From: an uncultured Oscillospiraceae bacterium
Lineage (GTDB): Bacteria > Bacillota > Clostridia > Oscillospirales > Oscillospiraceae
Reading direction: 5' to 3'
Assembly (NCBI GenBank): GCA_947632175.1
Contig: CANROC010000010.1
Span: 62,001-126,000 of the forward strand
Length of the DNA: 64,000 bases
The notes below the pieces were generated by a model. It was not told the origin of the DNA, searched no databases, and saw only the letters and a program-made list of their open reading frames with translations. Below, in pieces: positions 16,332-24,504 of this stretch; the first letter of the stretch is position 1; every line of letters starts with the position of its first letter. The position numbers and the translations under genes were made by a program.

Positions 16332-17588
16332 TCAAAAATCAGCGGTAAACGCCCCCTCCAGCTCCTCCCCGATCTCCATGAGGCGGTTATATTTCGCCGT
16401 GCGCTCGCCCCGGCTGGGGGCGCCGGTCTTGATGAAGGGGGCGCTGACGGCCACGGCGAGGTCGGCGATGGTGGTGTCCGGCGTCTCGCCGGAGCGGTGG
16501 GAGATGATGGGGACGTACCCGGCCCGCTTCGCCGTCTCCACGGCGTCGAAGGCGCCGGAGAGGGTGCCGATCTGGTTCATCTTGATGAGCACGGCGTTCC
16601 CGGCCCCCAGCTCCACGCCCTTTTCGATGCGCTTGGCGTTGGTGACGAAGAGGTCGTCCCCCACGAGCCGTATCCGCTTCCCCAGCCGCCGGGTAAGCTC
16701 CGCCCAGCCGTCCCAGTCCTCCTCGCCAAGGCCGTCCTCGATGGAGAGGATGGGGTACCGGTCGCACCAGCTCTCCCACCGGTCGATGAGCGCCCGGGTC
16801 GTCAGCTTCTCCCGGCGCTTGGGGAGAAAATACCCGTCCTCGGCCTGCCACTCGCTGGCGGCGGCGTCGATGGCGAACATGAAATCCCGCCCCGGCTCAA
16901 AGCCGGCGCTTTGTACCGCCTCAGAGAGGGCCCGCAGGGCCGCCTCGTCGCTCTCCAGCTCCGGGGCGCAGCCGCCCTCGTCCCCCACGCCGGGGGACTT
17001 TACGAGCTTGCCCAGCGCGTGGAACACCTCCGCGCACCAGCGCACGCCCTCGGAGAAAACGGGCGCGCCCACGGGGACGATCATGAACTCCTGCACGTCC
17101 ACCTGATTGCCGGCGTGGGCCCCGCCGTTTAAGACGTTCATCATAGGCACGGGCAGCCGCCCGGCCCCCGCGCCGCCCAGATACTCCCACAGCGGCAGAC
17201 CGGCGCTCACCGCCGCCGCCCGCGCCGCCGCCACGGAGGCGGCCAGCACCGCGTTGGCCCCCAGGCGGGAGAGGTTCTCCGTCCCGTCCAGGTCCCGGAG
17301 GACGCGGTCGATTTGCCGCTGGGCAAAGGCGTTGACGCCCCGAAGCGCCCGGCAGATCTGGCCGTTCACCGCCTCCACCGCGCCCAGGACCCCGCGCCCG
17401 CCGTAGCGCCCCGGGTCCCCGTCCCGGCGTTCCCACGCCTCAAAGCTCCCCGTGGACGCCCCCGACGGCACGGCGGCCACCCCCACGGCCCCGTCCTCCA
17501 GCGTCGCCCGCGCCTCCACCGTGGGATTCCCCCGCGAGTCCAATATCTCCCGCCCGCGCACATCGCAAATCGCCACAAACCTTTCCAT
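16332..17588 (-). CDS. eno: Enolase
   Basis: Converts 2-phosphoglycerate to phosphoenolpyruvate. The 418-aa protein keeps the catalytic and metal residues: SGASTG loop near 42, DEGG near 204, metal ligands in FAIDAAASEW (near 240), SIEDG and GDDLFVTN, Lys in IKMNQIG near 335, SHRSGET near 365 and Lys in FIKTGAPSRGER near 386. Some near-invariant neighbours differ (GGCAP for GGFAP; GTLSGAFDAV for GTLTETLEA), so it is a divergent enolase or second copy. AGGAGG precedes the ATG at 17588. Activity is expected but not certain. Confidence 0.92.
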   Translation of the reverse strand: MERFVAICDVRGREILDSRGNPTVEARATLEDGAVGVAAVPSGASTGSFEAWERRDGDPGRYGGRGVLGAVEAVNGQICRALRGVNAFAQRQIDRVLRDLDGTENLSRLGANAVLAASVAAARAAAVSAGLPLWEYLGGAGAGRLPVPMMNVLNGGAHAGNQVDVQEFMIVPVGAPVFSEGVRWCAEVFHALGKLVKSPGVGDEGGCAPELESDEAALRALSEAVQSAGFEPGRDFMFAIDAAASEWQAEDGYFLPKRREKLTTRALIDRWESWCDRYPILSIEDGLGEEDWDGWAELTRRLGKRIRLVGDDLFVTNAKRIEKGVELGAGNAVLIKMNQIGTLSGAFDAVETAKRAGYVPIISHRSGETPDTTIADLAVAVSAPFIKTGAPSRGERTAKYNRLMEIGEELEGAFTADF

Positions 17589-18133
17589 ATGCTTCCTCCT
17601 GAGATGGTTTGTGGTTAGTATGCCCGGAGGAGGGACGGGTATGCGGGGGAGGTTTCCAAAAAACGCCCCTCCCTTGGGGAGGGGGCAGGGGGTGGGTCCA
17701 ATTTGTCGATACAGCTCTCACATCCCACGTTCGCTGCCCCCCTGCCCCCCTCCTACGAGGAGGGGGCGAAAAAGGTTGCGGCTTTGCCGCATCTTTTATT
17801 ATCCGCGCGGCGGGGACGAGGGACGAAGGACGGGGGACGGGCGGGTTTAGAACCCGCCCCTACAGTTTTTGGGATACGTTTCCATTCACGCCGTACGGGC
17901 CGCTGCCCACAGCGGCCCGCGTTGCAGGGTCCGGATTGCCCCCGATAAACGCCGTAGGGGCCGCCACTCCTGGCGGCCCGCCTTTCGATGACGGAACCGG
18001 TTTCGATAAAACGGGAAATGTCGGTCAACGGGGGTTTTGATTTATCCGCTGCGGCGGGGGCGGGCGAGTGGGGTATCAAAGAATGAGGCGCAGCCGCAAA
18101 CCTTTTTCCCGCCGCCGTCTTTTGCATACCCGC
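17589..18133. repeat. Third cluster of dispersed hairpin repeats
   Basis: The 545-bp gap holds a CCCCTCCCTTGGGGAGGGGG hairpin (17666-17690), a CCTCCTACGAGGAGG hairpin (17747-17765), GGTTGCGGCTTTGCCGC (17774-17790), a GGGCGGGTTTAGAACCCGCCCCTAC element (17838-17863), CGTACGGGCCGCTGCCCACAGCGGCCCGC (17891-17919) and GTAGGGGCCGCCACTCCTGG with its arm (17952-17981). No gene supported. Confidence 0.8.
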
Positions 18134-19417
18134 TTACACCACCTTCACGATCCCATACCTCGCCGCCAACAGCGCCCAGTTTTGGTCGAAGCGGCGCATG
18201 ATGTTCCAATAGCCGACGCCGAGGAGATCAAATTCGTCGGTGAGGGCCAGCTTGGCTTCCACACTCCGCACGTCCTCGAACCAGACGATGTGCTTTTTTC
18301 CGGCGGCGTAGTACTCGAAATACGGCGACTGGGCGGTCTCGTCGAAGCGGATCTCCGCCCCATAGCGGGCGGCGCGGAGGACGGCGGCTTGGTTGCCGAT
18401 GTTCTCCGCCCGGGAGACGCCCTGCTCGTAGGGGAGCGTCCAGTCGTAGCCGTAATTGGGCACGCCCATGAGGATCTTGGCCGTGGGGATCTCGCTGACG
18501 GCATACCGCACCACCCGCCGCACCTGGTCCAGGGGCGCCACCGCCATGGGCGGGCCGTAGGTGTAGCCCCACTCGTAGGTCATGAGCAGGACCCGGTCCA
18601 CGATGGAGCCGATGACGGGGTAGTCGTGGGCCTCGTAGAGGAGGCCCTGCTGGGAGGCGGAGGTCTTGGGCGCCAGGTCGGCGCTGACGGTAAAGCCCCT
18701 GGGGCGCATGATCTCCACGGCGCGGCGGAGGAAATTCTGATACCCCTCCGCGTCCTCCGGGGCGATGTACTCAAAGTCCATATCCACGCCCACGTAGCCC
18801 TTTTGCTCCATTGTCTCGGCGAGGTTGGTGAGCACCGTGGTCTGGAGCTCCTCGTCGCCAAAAAGCCGGGAGGCCCGGGCGGTGGAGAAGCCGCCGGATT
18901 CGTCGAGGCTGGAGAAGACGAGGATGGGCGCGGTGTTGACCTCGTAAGCCCGGGCGATGAGCTCCTCATCGCCCTCGGCGGGGAGGAGCGCCCCCGTCTC
19001 CCGGAAGCCGTAGGTGAAGATGGCAAGGTACGTCAGATACGGCAGGGCCCTTTGGAGCGTGGAGCGGACGATGCTGGGGTAGGCGTAGCCCAGAGTGACG
19101 ATGTCGCGGATTTTGCCGCCCTGGAAGCGCACGGTGAGCTGCTGGCCGGGGCGGATGACGGTATTGCCGATGAGCTCCGGGTTATTTTGCAAAAGGTCCA
19201 CCACGGTGACGCCGTACCGGCGGGCGATGGACCAGAGCGTATCCCCCTGCCGCACCGTGTGGACGACGCTGGGGAGCGTCACGATGAGCGCCTGGCCCAC
19301 CACCAGGACCTGATCGGCGGTGAGGCCGTTGTCGGTCCGCAGGCGCGCCACCGACGTGCCGTACCGCCGGGCGATGGACCAGAGCGTATCGCCCCGACGG
19401 ACGATGTGAATGAGCAT
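18134..19417 (-). CDS. LysM-GH18 cell-wall hydrolase, SleL/YaaH-like
   Basis: A 427-aa protein with two LysM peptidoglycan-binding modules (residues about 2-46 and 51-96, each starting HxVRxGDTLWSIARRYG) and a glycoside hydrolase 18 domain (about 105-427). The catalytic DxxDxDxE motif is present as VGVDMDFEY near 210, so the enzyme should be active. Spore cortex-lytic enzymes SleL/YaaH have exactly this order. No signal peptide is visible, as in YaaH. The start is the ATG at 19417 with AGGAGGG upstream. A role in spore germination is inferred from the family only. Confidence 0.88.
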   Translation of the reverse strand: MLIHIVRRGDTLWSIARRYGTSVARLRTDNGLTADQVLVVGQALIVTLPSVVHTVRQGDTLWSIARRYGVTVVDLLQNNPELIGNTVIRPGQQLTVRFQGGKIRDIVTLGYAYPSIVRSTLQRALPYLTYLAIFTYGFRETGALLPAEGDEELIARAYEVNTAPILVFSSLDESGGFSTARASRLFGDEELQTTVLTNLAETMEQKGYVGVDMDFEYIAPEDAEGYQNFLRRAVEIMRPRGFTVSADLAPKTSASQQGLLYEAHDYPVIGSIVDRVLLMTYEWGYTYGPPMAVAPLDQVRRVVRYAVSEIPTAKILMGVPNYGYDWTLPYEQGVSRAENIGNQAAVLRAARYGAEIRFDETAQSPYFEYYAAGKKHIVWFEDVRSVEAKLALTDEFDLLGVGYWNIMRRFDQNWALLAARYGIVKVV

Positions 19418-19486
19418 AATGATCCCTCCTCGGCCCAGTATACGCGCCGCCCCGACCTGATTTTCCGTTTGTTCACATTCTTTTTC

Positions 19487-19515
19487 TTTACCGGAGGGAA
19501 AAACCGTGGTACAAT
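19487..19515 (+). promoter_or_regulatory. Promoter of the YfhO gene
   Basis: TTTACC (19487-19492), 17-bp spacer, TACAAT (19510-19515), 34 bp before the start codon. Confidence 0.55.
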
Positions 19516-19549
19516 GGAAGCTGCGATCTTGTGACAACGGAGGCGCGCC

Positions 19550-22300
19550 ATGAACCGTCCGGCATTGAAAAAGAGAAAACCAAACAACCTGGCCCTGGCC
19601 TTCGCCATTCCGCTTCTGGGGATGCTGGTCTTCATGGCCATTCGCGGGTTTGAACCTTTCGGAAAGCTCACCATGCTCTACTCCGACATGTACTACCAGT
19701 ATTATCCTTTCTTCGTGGGCTTCCGCAAGGTGCTCCGGGAGGGGACGGGGCTTTTATACAACTGGAGCGTGGGGATGGGCGTGGACTACCTGGGCCTCGT
19801 GTCCTACTACCTGGCCTCCCCCATGAACCTGCTGACGGTCCTGGTGCCGGAGGGGTGGATGCTGGAGGTCTTCTCCCTCCTGGTGCCCCTGAAGCTGGGG
19901 CTGGCGGGGCTCTTTTTCGCCCTGTTCCTCAAGAAAATTTTTGGGCGCGACGACTTCTCCATCGCCCTGTTCGGGACCTTTTACGCCCTGTGCGCCTGGG
20001 CCCTGGGGTACCAGTGGAACGTGATGTGGCTGGACACCTTCGCCCTCCTGCCCTTAGTGGCGCTGGGGACGGTGGCGCTTTTGCGGGACAAGAAGTTCTT
20101 TCTCTACACCGTCACGCTCTTTTTGTCCGTCTACGCCAACTACTACATCGGCTTTTTCACCTGCATCTTCGTGCTTCTCTCCTTCTTCTGCTATGAGATC
20201 TGCCGCTGGCGGGGGTTCAAGCGGCTGCTTAAGGACTTTGTCCGCATCGGCTTTTTTACGGTCCTCGCCATCGGCATGACGGCTGTTCTGGAGCTTCCCG
20301 CGCTGGCGGCTCTCCAGAACACCTACTCAAGCGTGAACAACTTCCCCGAGGGCTTTACCCTGAACATCGCCGACGAGAACACCTGGCGGGGACTGCTCTC
20401 CGCCATGCGCACCGTGGCGGGCAACATGGCCGGCGGGCTGGAGCCCACCTTCATGGAGGGTCTTCCCAACCTCTACTGCGGCGTGGGGACCGTCGTTCTG
20501 GCCTTTCTCTTCCTCACCTCCGGGGAGGTGAAGGTCCGGGACAAGATCTGCTCGGTGCTGCTGCTCCTCTTCTTCACGGTCAGCTTCATCATCCGGAAGC
20601 TGGACTACATCTGGCACGGGTTCCACTTCACCAACATGATCCCCTACCGGTTCAGCTTCCTCTTCAGCTTCGTGCTCCTCTACATGGCCTACCGGGCCTA
20701 CCTTATGCGGGAGCGGTTCCGCCTCTGGCAGGTCGGCGTCGCGGGCCTTTTGGCGCTGTTGATCCTGGCCGCCGGGGGGCATCAGGAGGATCCGGTCTTT
20801 GTCGCCTACAATCTGGCATTTTTCATTCTCTACATCGGCGTTTTCCTGGCCTATGTGCTCCTGCAAGCCCCCCGTCGGGCGGAGCCCGGGGAGAGGGAGG
20901 CGTCCGAGGGCGAGACGGCGGTGGCGCCCGCCCCGGCGCCGGACCCCCACGCCCTGCGCCTTCTGAAAAGGCGCAGGAGCATCGCCTCCGCGGCGCTCCT
21001 GGCGGTCATGGGAGTGGAGCTCATCGCAAACATCGCCAATTTCGGCCGCTTCTTCCCCGGCACCGACGTCTCCGCCTATCCCCGTGGCAAGGAGAACACC
21101 GTGGCCGCCGTGGCGGCCATGAAGGAGCTGGAGGCGGACACGCCCTTCTACCGCGCGGAGGTCTCCCACTCCCAGGCCCTCAACGACGGGGCGCTTCTGG
21201 GCTACAACGGCATCTCCACCTTCACAAGCTCGGCCAACGTCCGTGTGACCAACTTCATGCGGGCCCTGGGCTACGGGGCGCAGGACAACTATAACCGCTA
21301 CTATTTTGAGGAGAGCTCCCCCGTTTCCAACCTGTTCCTGGACCTCAAATACATGATCGATCGGGAGGGGGTCGCCAAAGAGAACGACTACTTCACCCCG
21401 GTCTACACCGCGGGGAAGGTGACGCTCCTGAAAAACAACGCCTACCTCCCCCTGGGCTTCCTGGCGGACAGCGCCCTGGGCGAGGTGGAGTTTGACCTCT
21501 CCGCCGATCCTTTCCTCTTCCAGAACGGGCTGCTCACCGCCGCCTCCGGCGTGACGGACGATGTCTGGCATCCCGTCCCCACCGGCGCGCTCACCATTTC
21601 CTCCACGGGCATTTCGGACTTTAAATCCACCCCCGCCAGCCGCTACTGCTACTACACCTGCGGGAGCGAGAGCGGGTCGGCCACCTTCACCTACATCGCC
21701 GACCGGGCGGGACTTTTCTGCGTCCACCTGAACCTCTCGGCGCGCAACAGCTTCCGCCTTTACAAAAACGACGTGGAGCTGGACAACGAGACCTATTCCC
21801 TGCCCCAGATGCTCTCCGTGGCCCAGGTGGAGCCGGGGGACGAGATCCGGATCCGCATGATCTGCAACGCCAATACCAAGGGCTCCATGGTCGTGAAGGC
21901 CGCCATTTTGAACGCCGAGGTCTTCGACCGGGCCTACGCCGCCCTGGCCGCCTCCCCGCTGGAGCTCACCGACTTCGACACCACCAGCTTTTCGGGCGTG
22001 GTGGATTGCGACCGGGACGGCCTTCTCTACGTGAGCGTGGCCTACAACGGCAATTGGCAGGCCCAGGTGGACGGGAAGGACACAGAGCCCGTTCTGGTGG
22101 GCGACTGCATGATGGCCCTGCCCATGACGGAGGGCCTGCACACCGTCTCCTTCCGCTACGAAAACCGCGCCTTCTCCCTGGGCTGGAAGGTGTCCCTCCC
22201 CTGCGCCGCCCTCTTCCTCGCCATCTCCTGCCTCGTCTACCGGCCGAGGCTGAAGCTGAAACGTGGAAAGCACCAGAAAGGCGGACGGGAGCAGAATTGA
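19550..22300 (+). CDS. YfhO-family membrane glycosyltransferase-like protein
   Basis: A 916-aa polytopic protein of the YfhO family (GT-C fold), implicated in adding sugars to teichoic acids at the outer membrane face. It has about 12 membrane helices in the first 430 residues (LAFAIPLLGMLVFMAIRGFEP start, then the family pattern SDMYYQYYPFF near 46 and NWSVGMGVDYLGLVSYYLASP near 74). One further helix lies near 475, followed by a large extracellular C-terminal domain and a last helix near 875-895. The SDMYYQ acidic residue is the expected catalytic base. A polar Glu/Pro/Ala-rich loop sits at 440-460. Single-gene unit. Confidence 0.9.
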   Translation: MNRPALKKRKPNNLALAFAIPLLGMLVFMAIRGFEPFGKLTMLYSDMYYQYYPFFVGFRKVLREGTGLLYNWSVGMGVDYLGLVSYYLASPMNLLTVLVPEGWMLEVFSLLVPLKLGLAGLFFALFLKKIFGRDDFSIALFGTFYALCAWALGYQWNVMWLDTFALLPLVALGTVALLRDKKFFLYTVTLFLSVYANYYIGFFTCIFVLLSFFCYEICRWRGFKRLLKDFVRIGFFTVLAIGMTAVLELPALAALQNTYSSVNNFPEGFTLNIADENTWRGLLSAMRTVAGNMAGGLEPTFMEGLPNLYCGVGTVVLAFLFLTSGEVKVRDKICSVLLLLFFTVSFIIRKLDYIWHGFHFTNMIPYRFSFLFSFVLLYMAYRAYLMRERFRLWQVGVAGLLALLILAAGGHQEDPVFVAYNLAFFILYIGVFLAYVLLQAPRRAEPGEREASEGETAVAPAPAPDPHALRLLKRRRSIASAALLAVMGVELIANIANFGRFFPGTDVSAYPRGKENTVAAVAAMKELEADTPFYRAEVSHSQALNDGALLGYNGISTFTSSANVRVTNFMRALGYGAQDNYNRYYFEESSPVSNLFLDLKYMIDREGVAKENDYFTPVYTAGKVTLLKNNAYLPLGFLADSALGEVEFDLSADPFLFQNGLLTAASGVTDDVWHPVPTGALTISSTGISDFKSTPASRYCYYTCGSESGSATFTYIADRAGLFCVHLNLSARNSFRLYKNDVELDNETYSLPQMLSVAQVEPGDEIRIRMICNANTKGSMVVKAAILNAEVFDRAYAALAASPLELTDFDTTSFSGVVDCDRDGLLYVSVAYNGNWQAQVDGKDTEPVLVGDCMMALPMTEGLHTVSFRYENRAFSLGWKVSLPCAALFLAISCLVYRPRLKLKRGKHQKGGREQN

Positions 22301-22650
22301 GCAAAAGGGGCGGGTTTGGAACCCGCCCCTACCGTTTTTGGGATGTGTTTCCATTCACGCCGTACGGGCCGCTGCCCACAGCGGCCCGCGTTGCAGATTT
22401 CGGATTGCCTCTCGTTAAACGCCGTAGGGGCCGCCACTCCTGGCGGCCCGCGTTTCGATACCCTCCGACGTTGGTTGAATGGGATTGCCTTCCATATTTT
22501 CCGTAGGGGCGGACCCATGTGTCCGCCCGTGGCACGTTGCGGGACGGGAAACGTTCCGAAAAAACGTGCCCGCCCCCGAAACGTTTGCCCCTCCCGGAGG
22601 GAGGGGCTTTGGCGCGGCTTCGCCGCAACCTTTTCCCCCTGCCGCATAGG
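22301..22650. repeat. Fourth cluster of dispersed hairpin repeats
   Basis: Contains GGGCGGGTTTGGAACCCGCCCCTAC (22305-22331), the CGTACGGGCCGCTGCC element (22361-22390), GTAGGGGCCGCCACTCCTGG with its arm (22423-22451), GTAGGGGCGGACCCATGTGT with its arm (22502-22530), a CCCCTCCCGGAGGGAGGGG hairpin (22589-22607) and GGCTTCGCCGCAACC (22617-22632). No gene supported. Confidence 0.8.
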
Positions 22651-22671
22651 ATGACGGGAGGGAGTGATGTT

Positions 22672-23157
22672 ATGTTAACCGTTTTTCCCTACGACCGCGC
22701 CGCCGCGGTGGGGTATGCGCGGCGGTGGGCGGTGGGGAGGAATCCGCGGTATTACGACTATGAGGAGATTGGCGGGGACTGCACGAATTTCGCCTCCCAG
22801 TGCCTTTTGGCCGGGGCGGGGACCATGAATTTCACCCCCGTCCTGGGGTGGTACTACCGGTCATCCGGTGACCGTACCGCCTCCTGGACAGGGGTGGAAT
22901 ATTTATACAATTTTCTCATAACCAACGCCGGCCCCGGGCCCTGGGCCGTGGAGGTGCCGCGCGCTGAGGCGCGGCCCGGGGACATCGTCCAGCTGGGCGG
23001 CGGGGCGGGGTTTTACCACTCCCCCGTCATCGTGGCCGTGAGGCCGGAGATTTTAGTCTGCGCCCATACCTACGACGCCCTGGACCGGCCCCTGGACAGC
23101 TACGTCTTTGAGCGGGCGCGGTTTTTGCGCGTCGAGGGCGTGCGGCGGGATATTTAG
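22672..23157 (+). CDS. Amidase-domain (Amidase_6) protein
   Basis: A 161-aa papain-fold protein of the putative amidase family (Amidase_6). It has the nucleophile region GGDCTNFASQCLLAG with Cys37, WTGVEYLYNFL, GDIVQLG near 105 and the histidine in YHSPVIVAV near 118. The start is the ATG at 22672 with GGAGGGAG upstream; another in-frame ATG lies at 22651. No signal peptide, so cytosolic or spore-associated. It ends in a 4-bp convergent overlap with the sirtuin gene. Confidence 0.85.
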   Translation: MLTVFPYDRAAAVGYARRWAVGRNPRYYDYEEIGGDCTNFASQCLLAGAGTMNFTPVLGWYYRSSGDRTASWTGVEYLYNFLITNAGPGPWAVEVPRAEARPGDIVQLGGGAGFYHSPVIVAVRPEILVCAHTYDALDRPLDSYVFERARFLRVEGVRRDI

Positions 23158-23873
23158 TGGAGTTGGGAGAAAACCTCGCCGATCTTCTCGGCGATCACCA
23201 GCTCCGCCAGGCCGTCCATGGGCGTGGCGGACTTGTTGATGAGCACCAGGTGGGGCCCCCGGAAGTAGTGGATGAGGCCCGCCGCCGGGTAGACGGCCAG
23301 GCTCGTGCCGCCGATGATCAGGAGGTCCGCGCGGGAAATCTCGGTGACGGCGCGGGTCATCACGTCCTGGTCCAGGCCCTCCTCGTAGAGGACGATGTCC
23401 GGGCGCACCACGCCGCCGCAGGAGCACCGGGGCGTCTCCCTGGCGTTCTGGACGAAGTCCGCGCCGTAGCGCTTGCCGCACCGGACGCAGTAGTTTTTCA
23501 AAAGCGTCCCGTGAAGCTCCAGGACGTTCCGGCTCCCGGCGGCCTGGTGGAGGCCGTCGATGTTCTGGGTCACCACGGCCCGCAGCTTTCCACGCCGCTC
23601 AAGCTCCGCAAGATACCTGTGGGCCGCGTTGGGCTGGGCGTTCCGGACGACGAGCTTGTCCCGGTAGAAGCGGTAGAACTCGTCGGGGTACCGCTCAAAG
23701 AAGCTGTGGCTTAAAATCTCCTCCGGGGGATATTTGTACTTCTGGTTGTAGAGCCCGTCCACACTGCGAAAATCCGGGATGCCGCTCTCCGTGGACACGC
23801 CGGCGCCGCCGAAGAAGACGACGCGGTCCGCGCCGTCAATGAGCTTTTGGAGCTTTTCAATCTTTTCATCCAT
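23154..23873 (-). CDS. cobB: NAD-dependent protein deacylase (sirtuin)
   Basis: Removes acetyl or longer acyl groups from lysine side chains using NAD. The 239-aa protein has the NAD loop GAGVSTESGIPDFRS near residue 23, TQNIDGLHQAAG near 100, catalytic His in LELHGTL near 119 and a zinc site CVRC...CSCGG. The ATG at 23873 has GGAGGG upstream; the frame is open further upstream but would run into the promoter. A minus-strand promoter (TTGATA-17-TACAAT, 23933-23905) precedes it. Confidence 0.93.
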   Translation of the reverse strand: MDEKIEKLQKLIDGADRVVFFGGAGVSTESGIPDFRSVDGLYNQKYKYPPEEILSHSFFERYPDEFYRFYRDKLVVRNAQPNAAHRYLAELERRGKLRAVVTQNIDGLHQAAGSRNVLELHGTLLKNYCVRCGKRYGADFVQNARETPRCSCGGVVRPDIVLYEEGLDQDVMTRAVTEISRADLLIIGGTSLAVYPAAGLIHYFRGPHLVLINKSATPMDGLAELVIAEKIGEVFSQLH

Positions 23874-23893
23874 GGCTGACCCTCCCATTCGAT

Positions 23894-23933
23894 TTGACAA
23901 GACCATTGTAACAGTTTATAATGAGAATATCAA
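23894..23933. promoter_or_regulatory. Overlapping divergent promoters
   Basis: Rightward: TTGACA (23894-23899), 17 bp, TATAAT (23917-23922), consensus. Leftward: TTGATA (23933-23928), 17 bp, TACAAT (23910-23905). They occupy the same 40 bp, so the sirtuin and the small membrane protein probably compete for polymerase. Confidence 0.75.
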
Positions 23934-23963
23934 GAAGTCAAAACGGAAAGAGAGGCAAAAACC

Positions 23964-24200
23964 ATGTCCACGTTCTCCCTGCTGGCCGGCATCTCGGGGC
24001 AGGCCATTCTCTTCGGTTTCGTTGTCCCGGCGGCGATCTTCGCCGTCATCGTCCTGGGCTTCAAGCTCATCTTCACCCTCATCCGCTCCATCCGCGACAA
24101 GCGCTACGAGCGCGCCTACCGCGCCAAAAAAGCCGCCGACGCCGCCGCGGACAAGCGGACGACCGACGAGCCAAAGCCTCCGGCTGATCCGAAAACCTGA
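23964..24200 (+). CDS. Small single-pass membrane protein
   Basis: A 78-aa protein: hydrophobic segment at about 8-38 (ILFGFVVPAAIFAVIVLGFKLIF core), then a very basic amphipathic region (RSIRDKRYERAYRAKKAADAA) and a Lys/Pro/Asp tail. It is preceded by GAGAGG and a perfect promoter and followed by a clear terminator, so it is an independent small gene. No family recognised. Confidence 0.7.
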   Translation: MSTFSLLAGISGQAILFGFVVPAAIFAVIVLGFKLIFTLIRSIRDKRYERAYRAKKAADAAADKRTTDEPKPPADPKT

Positions 24201-24216
24201 GCTGACCCCACCATAA

Positions 24217-24250
24217 AGTGGGCGTGTCGATGAATGACACGCCCGCTTTT
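24217..24250 (+). terminator. Terminator of the small membrane protein gene
   Basis: GGGCGTGTC, loop GATGAAT, GACACGCCC, then GCTTTT. A second copy of the same hairpin ends the next element at 24465-24498. Confidence 0.85.
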
Positions 24251-24498
24251 CAGCCTGTCGAAAAACTCAAATCGAGCATTTTTTCCGGCGGCATGTACGT
24301 CGGAAAAAATTCATTTTGTTTTGCGGAGTGTGCGGCCCCAAAGGGGCCGTGCGCGGAGCAAAACGGCAGAAAAAGATTTCGGAAATGTCCGCAGACATTT
24401 CCGAAATCTTTTTCGCACGTTCCCCTTTGTCGGAAAAGGCCGCAGGCCTTTTTCGACAGGCTCAAGCGGGCGTGTCGATGAATGACACGCCCGCTTTT
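24251..24498. repeat. Nested palindromic element
   Basis: CCTGTCGAAAAA (24254-24265) is inverted as TTTTTCGACAGG (24449-24460). Inside are four more hairpins, including a perfect 20-bp stem (24370-24389 with 24394-24413, loop CGCA), a GGCCCCAAAGGGGCC core near 24333 and AAAAGGCC..GGCCTTTT near 24436. The block is bounded by two copies of the GGGCGTGTC terminator. No coding frame is supported. Confidence 0.75.
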
Positions 24499-24504
24499 TC
24501 CGGT

